This document shows positions 52,783-60,859 of a stretch of DNA of 64,000 bases, piece after piece (the stretch's first letter is position 1; each line of letters begins with the position of its first letter). The stretch is from Mycobacterium yunnanensis (GTDB lineage Bacteria; Actinomycetota; Actinomycetes; Mycobacteriales; Mycobacteriaceae): the NCBI RefSeq assembly GCF_025823185.1, contig NZ_JACKVK010000013.1:285150-349149 (forward strand), in the 5' to 3' direction. The notes under the pieces were generated by a model. The model saw only the letters and a program-made list of their open reading frames with translations. It did not search any database and was not told the DNA's origin. A program made the translations under genes and the position numbers.

Positions 52783-53313
52783 TCAGAAGCACCGCTTGAG
52801 GCCGCCCGGTTCGCAATACAGCGGATAACGGTCGACGGGGATGGGCAACGGCCGGGAAAACGCCAGGGTGAACGGCGAGACCACGATCTTCGGCTGGACG
52901 GTGCCGTTGCACGCCGCGCTGTTGGCCGTGGAGCGCTTGCCGGACATCGTCGCGTCGTCGAACTGGTAGCTCTCCACGACCGGGGCGAAACCATTGCCGT
53001 CCGGGCACGGGAACCCCTCCTTGACGGTGGTGGAGAAGGTCCACAGCCCGCCGGTGAGCCGGGCGTCGCCGCCGTTGACCCTGGGCGAATTGGGTGCGAC
53101 GTGCAGCCGGCAGGCCACCGGGAGCTCGAGGTTGTCCCGCAGGTCGCCGACGGTGGGAACGCAGCTCGGGTAGATGGTCCACTCGGCGTGGACGTCGCCC
53201 TGGTCGTAGCCGTACACGCCCTCCATGACCTGATCGGCACTTGCGTGACCTGCGAACCCGAGCGCCGAGGTGACCAGCATGGCGGCGACGGCGAGCACCC
53301 GGGCGATCGTCAT
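52783..53313 (-). CDS. Exported protein of unknown function
   Basis: A 176-residue protein with an N-terminal signal peptide (ARVLAVAAMLVTSALGFAGHASA, cleavage after ASA). Its mature part has six cysteines that could form disulfides. The domain resembles small mycobacterial secreted proteins of unknown role. It is the first gene of the operon with the oxidoreductase and the Hsp70-like protein. Confidence 0.75.
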   Translation of the reverse strand: MTIARVLAVAAMLVTSALGFAGHASADQVMEGVYGYDQGDVHAEWTIYPSCVPTVGDLRDNLELPVACRLHVAPNSPRVNGGDARLTGGLWTFSTTVKEGFPCPDGNGFAPVVESYQFDDATMSGKRSTANSAACNGTVQPKIVVSPFTLAFSRPLPIPVDRYPLYCEPGGLKRCF

Positions 53314-53402
53314 GCCCCGAGTATCGCAGCGCGGTGTGCTCGGAGTCACCGGTTTGCCCGATGCGCGTCAACATGCGTCATCTGGCGTGAGAGGGTCCAA
53401 TC

Positions 53403-54143
53403 ATGACGGATCTGACGGGCAAGGTCGCGCTGATCACGGGGGCGTCGACGGGGTTGGGCGCCGCAACGGCCCGGGTGTTCGCCGAGCGCGGCGCCACGGT
53501 CTTCGGGATCGCCCGTGACGCCGACCGAATGGCCGAGGTCTTCGCCGAGGTGCCCGGCGGACGCTACGCGTCGGTCGACGTGACCACCTCCGCGGCGTGC
53601 ACGCAGGCGGTGGCGGAGTGCGTGGCCGCGTTCGGCAGACTCGACGTGCTGGTCAACGTCGCGGGTTTTCATCAGATGCGGCACACGCCGACGATGTCCG
53701 ACGACGACTGGGACCGTGATCTGGCCGTGAACCTCAACGGCCCGTTCTATCTGTGCCGCGCGGCGCTGCCTCATCTGCTGGAGGCCGGCGGCAACATCGT
53801 GAACGTGTCCTCCATCGCGGGGGTCGAGGGCGAGGTCTACTCGGCGGGTTACTGCGCGGCCAAGCACGCGCTGGTGGGCTTGACCCGGGCGCTCGCCGTC
53901 GAGTTCACCAAGGACAAGCTGCGGGTCAACGTGGTGTGCCCCGGCGGCATGCCGACGGCACAGGCCACCGAATTCGAGGCGCCCGAGAATGCGGACTGGG
54001 ATCTGATCATGCGCATCGCCTCACCGCGTGGATTCATGGAGACCGCCGACGTCGCGAAGACCATCGCATTCCTGGCCAGTGACGACGCTGCCGCTGTACA
54101 CGGCGCGGTCTACCGCGTCGACAACGGCAAGGGTGCGGGATGA
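53403..54143 (+). CDS. Short-chain dehydrogenase/reductase (SDR)
   Basis: A 246-residue classical SDR. It shows TGASTGLGAA for the cofactor, NVAGF at the usual NNAG position, NVSSIAG with the catalytic serine, and YCAAK as the YxxxK active site. It lies alone on the + strand before glgP. The substrate cannot be read from sequence. Confidence 0.87.
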   Translation: MTDLTGKVALITGASTGLGAATARVFAERGATVFGIARDADRMAEVFAEVPGGRYASVDVTTSAACTQAVAECVAAFGRLDVLVNVAGFHQMRHTPTMSDDDWDRDLAVNLNGPFYLCRAALPHLLEAGGNIVNVSSIAGVEGEVYSAGYCAAKHALVGLTRALAVEFTKDKLRVNVVCPGGMPTAQATEFEAPENADWDLIMRIASPRGFMETADVAKTIAFLASDDAAAVHGAVYRVDNGKGAG

Positions 54144-54213
54144 CCATCGGGCGTTCACCTGCGCGACGACCACACCGAGTGCGCCGTGCACGTGTAGCTG
54201 CCACAATCGCGCG

Positions 54214-56703
54214 GTGACCGACGTCGTGAGTTCAGCAGCCGAAGAAGCCTCCCACCTCCGGTCCGGATTGGACGCCGCCGACCTGCGCGAGGCGATCACC
54301 GACCACCTCAGGTACAGCATCGGACGACCGGCCGCCGCGTTGCGGCCCGACCACTACTACCGGGCGCTCGCACTGGCCGTCCGCGACCGCATGCAGGACA
54401 ATCGCGTCGCCTCGACCCAGCAGTCCCTCGACAGCGGCGCGAAGGTCACCTGCTACCTGTCTGCGGAATTCCTGATGGGCCCGCAACTGGGCAACAACCT
54501 GCTCAACCTCGAGATCGAGGACGCGGCTCGCTCGGCGCTGGCCTCCCTGGGCCAGGACTACGACGAGGTGCTGGCCTGCGAGCCCGAACCGGGTCTTGGC
54601 AACGGCGGTCTCGGCCGGTTGGCGGCCTGCTACCTCGACTCGCTGGCCACCCTGGAGCGGCCGGCCATCGGCTACGGCATCCGGTACGAGTTCGGCATCT
54701 TTCGCCAGGAGTTCTCCGACGGGTGGCAGGTCGAACTCACCGACAACTGGCTCGCAGGTGGAAACCCCTGGGAGATCGCCAAACCCGACGTCAACTATCT
54801 CGTCAACTGGGGCGGGCACACCGAGCACTACATCGACGACTCGGGCTTCGACCGCATCCGCTGGGTGCCCAAGCAGGTCATCAAGGGCGTCGCCTACGAC
54901 ACCCCGATTCAGGGCTACGGCGTGCACACCTGCAACGTGCTGACGCTGTGGAGTGCACGCGCCGTCGAGTCCTTCGCACTGGACGCGTTCAACACCGGCG
55001 ACTACTACAGGGCCGTCGAGTCGGAGGTCACCTCCGAAACCGTCACCAAAGTGCTCTACCCCAACGACGAACCCGAGGCGGGCAAGCGCCTGCGGCTGCT
55101 GCAGCAGTACTTCTTCGTGTCGTGCTCGCTGCAGCACATCGTGCACATCATGGACGACCTCGCCGACGTGTCGCTGCACGAGCTGCCGAAGCGATTCGCC
55201 ATCCAGCTCAACGACACTCACCCCTCGATCGGCGTCGCCGAACTGATGCGCATCCTGGTCGACGAGCGCCGCGTCGGGTGGGACGAGGCCTGGGCCATCA
55301 CGGTGGCGACGTTCGGTTACACCAACCACACGCTGCTGCCCGAGGCCCTGGAGAAGTGGTCGCTCGGTCTGTTCGGCGAATCGCTGCCGCGCCACCTCGA
55401 GATCATCTACGAGATCAACAGCCGCTTCCTCGACGAGGTGCGGGCGAAGTTCCCCGGTGACGTCGATCGGGTGCGACGCATGTCGCTGATCGGTGAGGAC
55501 GGTGGGCAGACGGTCCGGATGGCCTACCTCGCCACCGTCGGCAGTCATGCGGTCAACGGCGTCGCGGCGCTGCACTCGGACCTGTTGAAGCAGAGCGTGC
55601 TCAAGGACTTCTACGAGCTGTGGCCAGAACGGTTCTCCAACAAGACGAACGGCGTCACACCCCGTCGCTTCCTGGCGTTGTCGAATCCCGGCCTACGCGC
55701 GCTGCTCGACTCCACGATCGGCGACGGCTGGTTGACCGACCTCGAGCGACTGCGCGGATTGGAGGCCTTCGTCGACGACGCCGAATTCCGGCAGCAGTGG
55801 CGAGAGGTCAAGCGCGCCAACAAGGCTCGGCTGTCGAACTTCCTGCAGGGCGCGACGGGCGTGCAGCTGGACCCGAGTTGGATGTTCGACATCCAGGTCA
55901 AGCGCATCCACGAATACAAGCGTCAGCACCTGTCGGTACTGCACATCATCCGGCAGTACTACAGGTTGAAGACGGATCCGACGCTGGAGGTCGCGCCGCG
56001 CGCCTACGTCTTCGGCGGCAAGGCGGCCCCCGGTTACTTCATGGCCAAGCGAATCATCAAGCTGATCAACGCCGTTGGCGAGACAGTCAACAATGATCCC
56101 GACGTCAACAAGTTCATGAAGGTGGTGTTCGTCCCCAACTTCAACGTTCAGAACGCCCATCTCATCTACCCGGCGGCGAACCTCTCCGAGCAGATCTCCA
56201 CGGCCGGAAAGGAGGCCTCCGGCACCGGCAACATGAAGTTCATGATGAACGGCGCCCTGACGATCGGCACCCTCGACGGCGCCAACGTCGAGATCCGCCA
56301 GGAGGCCGGGCCCGAGAACTTCTTCCTGTTCGGCCTGACCGAGGACGAGGTGGAGAGGGTCAAGCGCGACGGGTACCGACCGCAGTCCTACGTCGACGCC
56401 AACGAAGAACTCAGGACCGTGCTGGGGTTGATCTCCTCGGGGCAGTTCTCCCACGGTGACGTCGAGGTGTTCCGTCCGCTGGTGGACAACCTCACCCACG
56501 ACGACCCGTTCCTGGTGCTGGCCGATTACGCGGCCTACGTGAGCTGCCAGGACGAGGTGGCCGCGGCGTGGCAAGACCGTGACGCCTGGTCGCGGATGTC
56601 GATCCTCAACACCGCGCGCAGCGGCAAGTTCTCCTCGGACCGGGCGATCGCGCAGTACTGCGACGAGATCTGGAACGTGGGGCCGGTGACCGTCGAGGTC
56701 TGA
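54214..56703 (+). CDS. glgP: Glycogen phosphorylase
   Basis: An 829-residue enzyme that releases glucose-1-phosphate from glycogen using pyridoxal phosphate. The PLP lysine region is KEASGTGNMKFMMNGALTIGT, and GGLGRLAACYLDSLAT plus the C-terminal FGLTEDEVE match the family. The GTG start at 54214 is the start that aligns with known homologues. It is followed only 3 bp later by the converging cutinase gene. It links storage carbon to central metabolism. Confidence 0.95.
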   Translation: MTDVVSSAAEEASHLRSGLDAADLREAITDHLRYSIGRPAAALRPDHYYRALALAVRDRMQDNRVASTQQSLDSGAKVTCYLSAEFLMGPQLGNNLLNLEIEDAARSALASLGQDYDEVLACEPEPGLGNGGLGRLAACYLDSLATLERPAIGYGIRYEFGIFRQEFSDGWQVELTDNWLAGGNPWEIAKPDVNYLVNWGGHTEHYIDDSGFDRIRWVPKQVIKGVAYDTPIQGYGVHTCNVLTLWSARAVESFALDAFNTGDYYRAVESEVTSETVTKVLYPNDEPEAGKRLRLLQQYFFVSCSLQHIVHIMDDLADVSLHELPKRFAIQLNDTHPSIGVAELMRILVDERRVGWDEAWAITVATFGYTNHTLLPEALEKWSLGLFGESLPRHLEIIYEINSRFLDEVRAKFPGDVDRVRRMSLIGEDGGQTVRMAYLATVGSHAVNGVAALHSDLLKQSVLKDFYELWPERFSNKTNGVTPRRFLALSNPGLRALLDSTIGDGWLTDLERLRGLEAFVDDAEFRQQWREVKRANKARLSNFLQGATGVQLDPSWMFDIQVKRIHEYKRQHLSVLHIIRQYYRLKTDPTLEVAPRAYVFGGKAAPGYFMAKRIIKLINAVGETVNNDPDVNKFMKVVFVPNFNVQNAHLIYPAANLSEQISTAGKEASGTGNMKFMMNGALTIGTLDGANVEIRQEAGPENFFLFGLTEDEVERVKRDGYRPQSYVDANEELRTVLGLISSGQFSHGDVEVFRPLVDNLTHDDPFLVLADYAAYVSCQDEVAAAWQDRDAWSRMSILNTARSGKFSSDRAIAQYCDEIWNVGPVTVEV

Positions 56704-56706
56704 CGG

Positions 56707-57495
56707 TCAGTTTCCGGGCGTCGCCTCGCCTGCCGTCTGCACGATCGGAGCCGTCGGGACCGGCGCGCCCAGGCGGGCGGCGACGAAGTCGGCAGCCTGG
56801 TCGGTCATCCCGTTGGTCTTGTACGAGCTGTGGGCGGAGCGGTCCAGGCCTCCGGGGAAGCACACCGGGTCACCGGCGGCGCACAGCTGAATGGTCTTCG
56901 CCGTGTACTGGTCGCCGATGGCGATCGACGGGGCGGAGTGGTCCACCAGACCCAGGAACCAGTCGTCGGGAGTGCCGAACAGGGCGACCGCCGCCACGTG
57001 GGATGCGACCGACGCGGGCATCGGGCCGGTCAGCCCGGCGGGCAGCGTGAACCCGGCAGGCACGACACTGGAGGTGGTGTAGCCGGCGACCGCCGCGCCC
57101 TGGGAGTAGCCGCCAAGGACGATCTTGGTGGACGGGCACTGGGTGGCGATGCTCTGAATCTGGTTGCTGGCGTCCACGATTCCGTCCACGGCCCGGCCGA
57201 AGTCCAGCGATGCGGGGTAGTTGACGGCGTACACGTCGACGGCCTTGCCGGGCAAGCGCGCGGTCAGCGCGTCGACGAAGGCCTGGCCTGTCGCGCCGAC
57301 CCCGGGTGCCTCGAAGGTGCCGCGGGCGAAGACGACCTCGACGGCGGCACAGGAGCCGTCCGCAGCGCTTGCGGTGGCGGTGGGGCCGACGACGGAGCCG
57401 ATGGTCACCGCGCCCACGGCGAGCGCGCCGAGGGCAACCTTCTTCGCCGCCCGCGCAACCGCGGTCCCCGTGCGTGCCAAGTGTGGTGTGGTCAT
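56707..57495 (-). CDS. Cutinase-like esterase (CULP family)
   Basis: A 262-residue exported serine hydrolase. An N-terminal signal peptide ends near TATASAA. The nucleophile is Ser131 in GGYSQG, and the mature protein has cysteine pairs (SCAAVEVVFARGT; TQCP; LCAAGDPVCFPG) typical of cutinases. The aspartate and histidine are probably in AAGDPVCF and RSAHSSY. It would cleave lipid esters at the cell envelope. It is convergent with glgP. Confidence 0.88.
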   Translation of the reverse strand: MTTPHLARTGTAVARAAKKVALGALAVGAVTIGSVVGPTATASAADGSCAAVEVVFARGTFEAPGVGATGQAFVDALTARLPGKAVDVYAVNYPASLDFGRAVDGIVDASNQIQSIATQCPSTKIVLGGYSQGAAVAGYTTSSVVPAGFTLPAGLTGPMPASVASHVAAVALFGTPDDWFLGLVDHSAPSIAIGDQYTAKTIQLCAAGDPVCFPGGLDRSAHSSYKTNGMTDQAADFVAARLGAPVPTAPIVQTAGEATPGN

Positions 57496-57696
57496 GAGCT
57501 CGTCCCGTCCTGCCGCGCCATCGCATCTGCTAGAGGTGGCTTCTGGCTGCTAGAAACGCCGCAGGGGGGTCTTCGATACCCGATCCGCGAAGTGATGTGC
57601 GTCACCGCGCCGGGCGCGGGTCACCAAGAGTTTGGTGATGACGTAACGTGGTTATGCCTGCTAAGCATTCGACCGCCGCGACCAGGAGACCTGCCG

Positions 57697-57972
57697 ATGC
57701 CCTCGATCAAGAACACGTTGTCCGCCGTCGCGGTGGCGGCCGGGTTGGCCGCCGCGGCATTGGGTACGGGTGTAGCCGTCGCCGTCGCCGATCCCCCGCC
57801 GCCGGACATGTCGGTCGGTGAAGTCCCGCCGCCCAACGCGCCGCCGAAGACCGCCGAGTTCTGGGACGGCGAGCCCGTGGTGTGGACGCACATGTGGGGT
57901 GGCCGCTGGGGCGTGTGGAAGAACGACCAGTTCATCACGCTGTCGTCGAACATCAACACCGGCGGCGGGTAG
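57697..57972 (+). CDS. Small exported protein
   Basis: A 91-residue protein with an N-terminal signal peptide (SAVAVAAGLAAAALGTGVAVAVA) and a proline-rich start of the mature part. Tryptophans dominate the rest (FWDGEPVVWTHMWGGRWGVW). The start has AGGAG 9 nt upstream. It is divergent from the cutinase gene, with a 200-bp gap between. Function unknown. Confidence 0.7.
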   Translation: MPSIKNTLSAVAVAAGLAAAALGTGVAVAVADPPPPDMSVGEVPPPNAPPKTAEFWDGEPVVWTHMWGGRWGVWKNDQFITLSSNINTGGG

Positions 57973-58240
57973 AACCGGCCGAAGGCGGCCGGTCGTTGAC
58001 CGGCCTGGACATCCGAAGATGGTTGCGTCGCAATCGTTTCGGAACCACCAGTCGGCGTCCTCGCCGCATGGACAACCGAGGGACTCCGGCCGCGAGGACC
58101 AGACCGAGGTCGCTGAACGTCGCCCCTTGCTCTGCATCCGATGATGCAAGTGCCCGCCTCTGAGCGAATTGACCGAGGCTCCAAAACTCTTGCGCCACAT
58201 TGGTTTCAGGAGTCACATCGTCGATTGTCTTGTCGGTGGC

Positions 58241-58256
58241 TCGTACTAGTGTTCGA
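58241..58256 (+). promoter_or_regulatory. Near-consensus LexA (SOS) box
   Basis: TCGTACTAGTGTTCGA differs at one position from the actinobacterial LexA consensus TCGAAC-N4-GTTCGA. It ends 2 bp before the start codon of the DUF222/HNH gene. DNA damage should relieve repression. Members of this gene family are known to be damage-inducible in M. tuberculosis. Confidence 0.75.
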
Positions 58257-58258
58257 GT

Positions 58259-59620
58259 ATGAGTTCGGATCGGGTCACCGCAGCAGTCGCGGGAATCCGT
58301 GCTGCCGTCGCCGAACTCGTCGCCCTGGACTGTGACCAGTTCACCCACCTCGAACTGGTCGAGCTGCTCGGCGAATTGGAGACCGTGACTTGGCAGCTGC
58401 CCACGGTAGGGCACCGGGTCATCGCCCGACTGCACCGCGAAGCGTCCCCCACCGAACTGGGCGCCAAATCACTGGGAAGCGTTCTCACGCAACGGTTGCG
58501 CATCTCCGGCAAGGAAGTCCGCCGACGGCTGTGCGAGGCCGAGGATCTCGGGCCGCGGACGGCCATGAACGGGCAGCCGCTGGCGCCCAAGTTGGCACCG
58601 ACAGCCGATGCTCAAGCCCACGGGATGCTGGGGCCCGAACACGTGTCGGTGATTCGTGGGTTTCTGGACAAGCTGCCCGGGTGGGTGGACCCCGAGGTGC
58701 GGGAACTGTCGGAGAAGACGTTGGTGCACATCGGGTCGGGCACCGGCCCGGACGAACTGGGCAACACGGCCAGGAAACTAATGACCGCCATCGACCAGGA
58801 CGGCCCGAAACCCGACGACGTCGAACGCGCCCGTAAGCGCTACCTGCGGTTGGGCAAGCAGCAGGCCGACGGGATGACCCCGTTCACCGGGCTGTTGGAC
58901 CCCGAAGCCCGCGCGACGATCGAACCGATCCTGTCCAAGTACGCGGCCCCGGGGATGTGCAACCCGGCCGACCACGAACCGAGAACCTCCGGCACACCGT
59001 CCCAAGAGCAGATCGACGATGACGACCGCACCGCGACCCAACGCAACCACGACGCGTTGATCGCGATCGGCCGAAGCGTGCTGTCCTCAGGGGAACTGGG
59101 TCAGCACAACGGGTTACCGGTCACCGTCATCGTCTCCACCACCCTGCAGGACCTCGAGAACGGAACCGGGTCGGGTGTCACCGGGGGCGGGTCCCTGCTC
59201 CCCATGGCCGATCTGATCCGGATGGCGTCGCACGCTCACCACTATCTGGCGGTGTTCGACAAGCACACCAACGAAGCGCTCTACCTCGGCCGCACCAAGC
59301 GCCTCGCTTCAGTCGGGCAGCGGATCGTGCTGCACGCGAGAGACCGCGGCTGCACCAAACCGGGCTGCAGCGTCCCCGGGTACGGCACCCAGGTGCACCA
59401 CATGACCGGGTGGGCCAAGAACGGGTTGACCGACGTCGACGACGTCACGTTCGCTTGCGGCGGGGACAACCGCCTCGCCGAAAACGGCTGGACCGTCCAA
59501 CTCAAGGACGGGGTGGTGCAGTGGATCCCGCCCCCGGGACTCGACGTGGGCCAAGCCCGCGTCAACTACCTCCACCACCCCGAGCGATTACTCGCACCCG
59601 AGGACGAGACCGCGGCGTGA
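58259..59620 (+). CDS. DUF222 / HNH endonuclease (13E12 repeat family)
   Basis: A 453-residue protein with an N-terminal DUF222 domain and a C-terminal HNH nuclease domain: residues around 362-400 hold DRGCTKPGCSVPGYGTQVHH with zinc-like cysteines, then GGDNRLAENGW. The family is repeated many times in mycobacteria and looks mobile. A LexA box sits directly before the ATG, so expression may rise on DNA damage. Its last codons are part of the 104-bp tandem repeat at 59600-59910. Confidence 0.9.
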   Translation: MSSDRVTAAVAGIRAAVAELVALDCDQFTHLELVELLGELETVTWQLPTVGHRVIARLHREASPTELGAKSLGSVLTQRLRISGKEVRRRLCEAEDLGPRTAMNGQPLAPKLAPTADAQAHGMLGPEHVSVIRGFLDKLPGWVDPEVRELSEKTLVHIGSGTGPDELGNTARKLMTAIDQDGPKPDDVERARKRYLRLGKQQADGMTPFTGLLDPEARATIEPILSKYAAPGMCNPADHEPRTSGTPSQEQIDDDDRTATQRNHDALIAIGRSVLSSGELGQHNGLPVTVIVSTTLQDLENGTGSGVTGGGSLLPMADLIRMASHAHHYLAVFDKHTNEALYLGRTKRLASVGQRIVLHARDRGCTKPGCSVPGYGTQVHHMTGWAKNGLTDVDDVTFACGGDNRLAENGWTVQLKDGVVQWIPPPGLDVGQARVNYLHHPERLLAPEDETAA

Positions 59621-59910
59621 CGAGCGGGGCTTGCTCAACCCTGCTCGGCGGGCAACGGCGCGGGTGAGGTATGGCCCGGCACGCCAGGCTGTGCTCGTAC
59701 CGGATGACGAAAGCGCGGCGTGACGAGCGCGGCTTTCTCAGCACTGCTCGACGGGCAAGGGCGCGGGTGAGGCACGGCCCCGCACACCAGGCTGCTCCTC
59801 GCACCCGAGGACGAGACCGCGGCGTGACGGTAGGGGCTTGCTCAGCCCTGCTCGGCGGGCAACGGCGCGCCAACCGGCGCCGGTGAGGCCTGCGGCTGGC
59901 CCGCCAGGCT
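59600..59910. repeat. Three tandem copies of a 104-bp unit
   Basis: The string GCGGCGTGACG recurs at 59612, 59715 and 59819, a period of 103-104 bp, with flanking similarity throughout. Copy 1 holds the end of the DUF222/HNH gene; copy 3 holds the end of the converging DUF732 gene. The copies differ by many substitutions, so the duplication is not recent. Copy 2 is a decayed version of both gene ends. Confidence 0.8.
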
Positions 59911-60237
59911 GTCCACCACCGGACGCTGATCGGGGCAGTAGTAGTTGATCCCCGCCGACAGGAACTGGTAGATCCCCTGCTCGGAGGTTCCCCGCGGCAG
60001 GTTGGTCTTGAGGAACACCGCCGCCTCGTTGGCATTGGCGTCCAGCCCGGTCCGCAACCGTTTGCACTCGATCTTGCCGATCCAGGCGTTGTAGTCCTTG
60101 GGTCCGTAGATCCCGTACACGTGCAGCTCGTTGGCGAAGTCGGTGTCCGGATCGGCATTGGCGGGGGCCACCGCGGCCACCATCATCGAGCACGCCGCAA
60201 GCGCCGAGAACAGTCCAGTACGCGTCAAGGCCTTCAT
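59842..60237 (-). CDS. DUF732 exported protein
   Basis: A 131-residue protein with an N-terminal signal peptide (LFSALAACSMMVAAVAPANA, cleavage after ANA). The mature domain starts DPDTDFANELHVYGI and keeps two cysteines (IECKRL; YYCPDQ), as in the mycobacterial DUF732 family. Function unknown. Its C-terminal tail (SPAPVGAPLPAEQG) overlaps the tandem repeat. Confidence 0.85.
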   Translation of the reverse strand: MKALTRTGLFSALAACSMMVAAVAPANADPDTDFANELHVYGIYGPKDYNAWIGKIECKRLRTGLDANANEAAVFLKTNLPRGTSEQGIYQFLSAGINYYCPDQRPVVDSLAGQPQASPAPVGAPLPAEQG

Positions 60238-60430
60238 AGTCCGGATCCCATCCTTCGATCTCGAATGTGCTGCGCGAGAGAGTGACCCGGAACGTCTGGA
60301 TCACACAGTGAAACGGTTGTGTACCACGTCACGTCCATGCGGCGTCGCCGTCGCAGTCCGCGATTCCCCACCATACAGTTATATGGGCTAATCTCTCATT
60401 TCAATCTCAGGAATGTTCCGGGCAGGGGTT

Positions 60431-60859
60431 ATGACCAAGGTTTTGCGCAGGGCGTGGATCCCGATCGTGATCGTGATCGTCGTCGTGATCGCCGGCTTCA
60501 CCGTCCACCGCGTGCGCACGTTCTTCGGCATGAACCCGATCCTGGTCACGCCGAAGAACTTCGCCGACGACGCCGAGCCCTTCAACCCCAAGGTCGTCAA
60601 GTACGAGATCTTCGGTACCGGTAGCTACGCCGACATCAACTACCTCGATTTGGACTCCAAGCCGGTCCGGCTCGACGGCACCGCTCTGCCGTGGTCGTTG
60701 ACGCTGAGCACCACCGCCCCGTCGGTCCTGCCCAACGTCGTCGCCCAGGGCGACGGCAGCTCCATCACGTGCCGGATCACCGTCGACGACGAGGTCAAGG
60801 ACGAGCGGACGACGACGGGCGTGAACGCCCAGACCTTCTGCCTGGCGAAGAACGCATGA
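60431..60859 (+). CDS. MmpS family membrane protein
   Basis: A 142-residue protein with one N-terminal helix (AWIPIVIVIVVVIAGFTV) and an extracytoplasmic domain with SPK-like VVKYEIFGTGSYADINYLD, typical of MmpS4/MmpS5. It is the small accessory of the RND transporter that follows; its stop overlaps the mmpL ATG (ATGA). The ATG at 60431 with AGGGG upstream is preferred over the one 6 codons earlier. Confidence 0.93.
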   Translation: MTKVLRRAWIPIVIVIVVVIAGFTVHRVRTFFGMNPILVTPKNFADDAEPFNPKVVKYEIFGTGSYADINYLDLDSKPVRLDGTALPWSLTLSTTAPSVLPNVVAQGDGSSITCRITVDDEVKDERTTTGVNAQTFCLAKNA

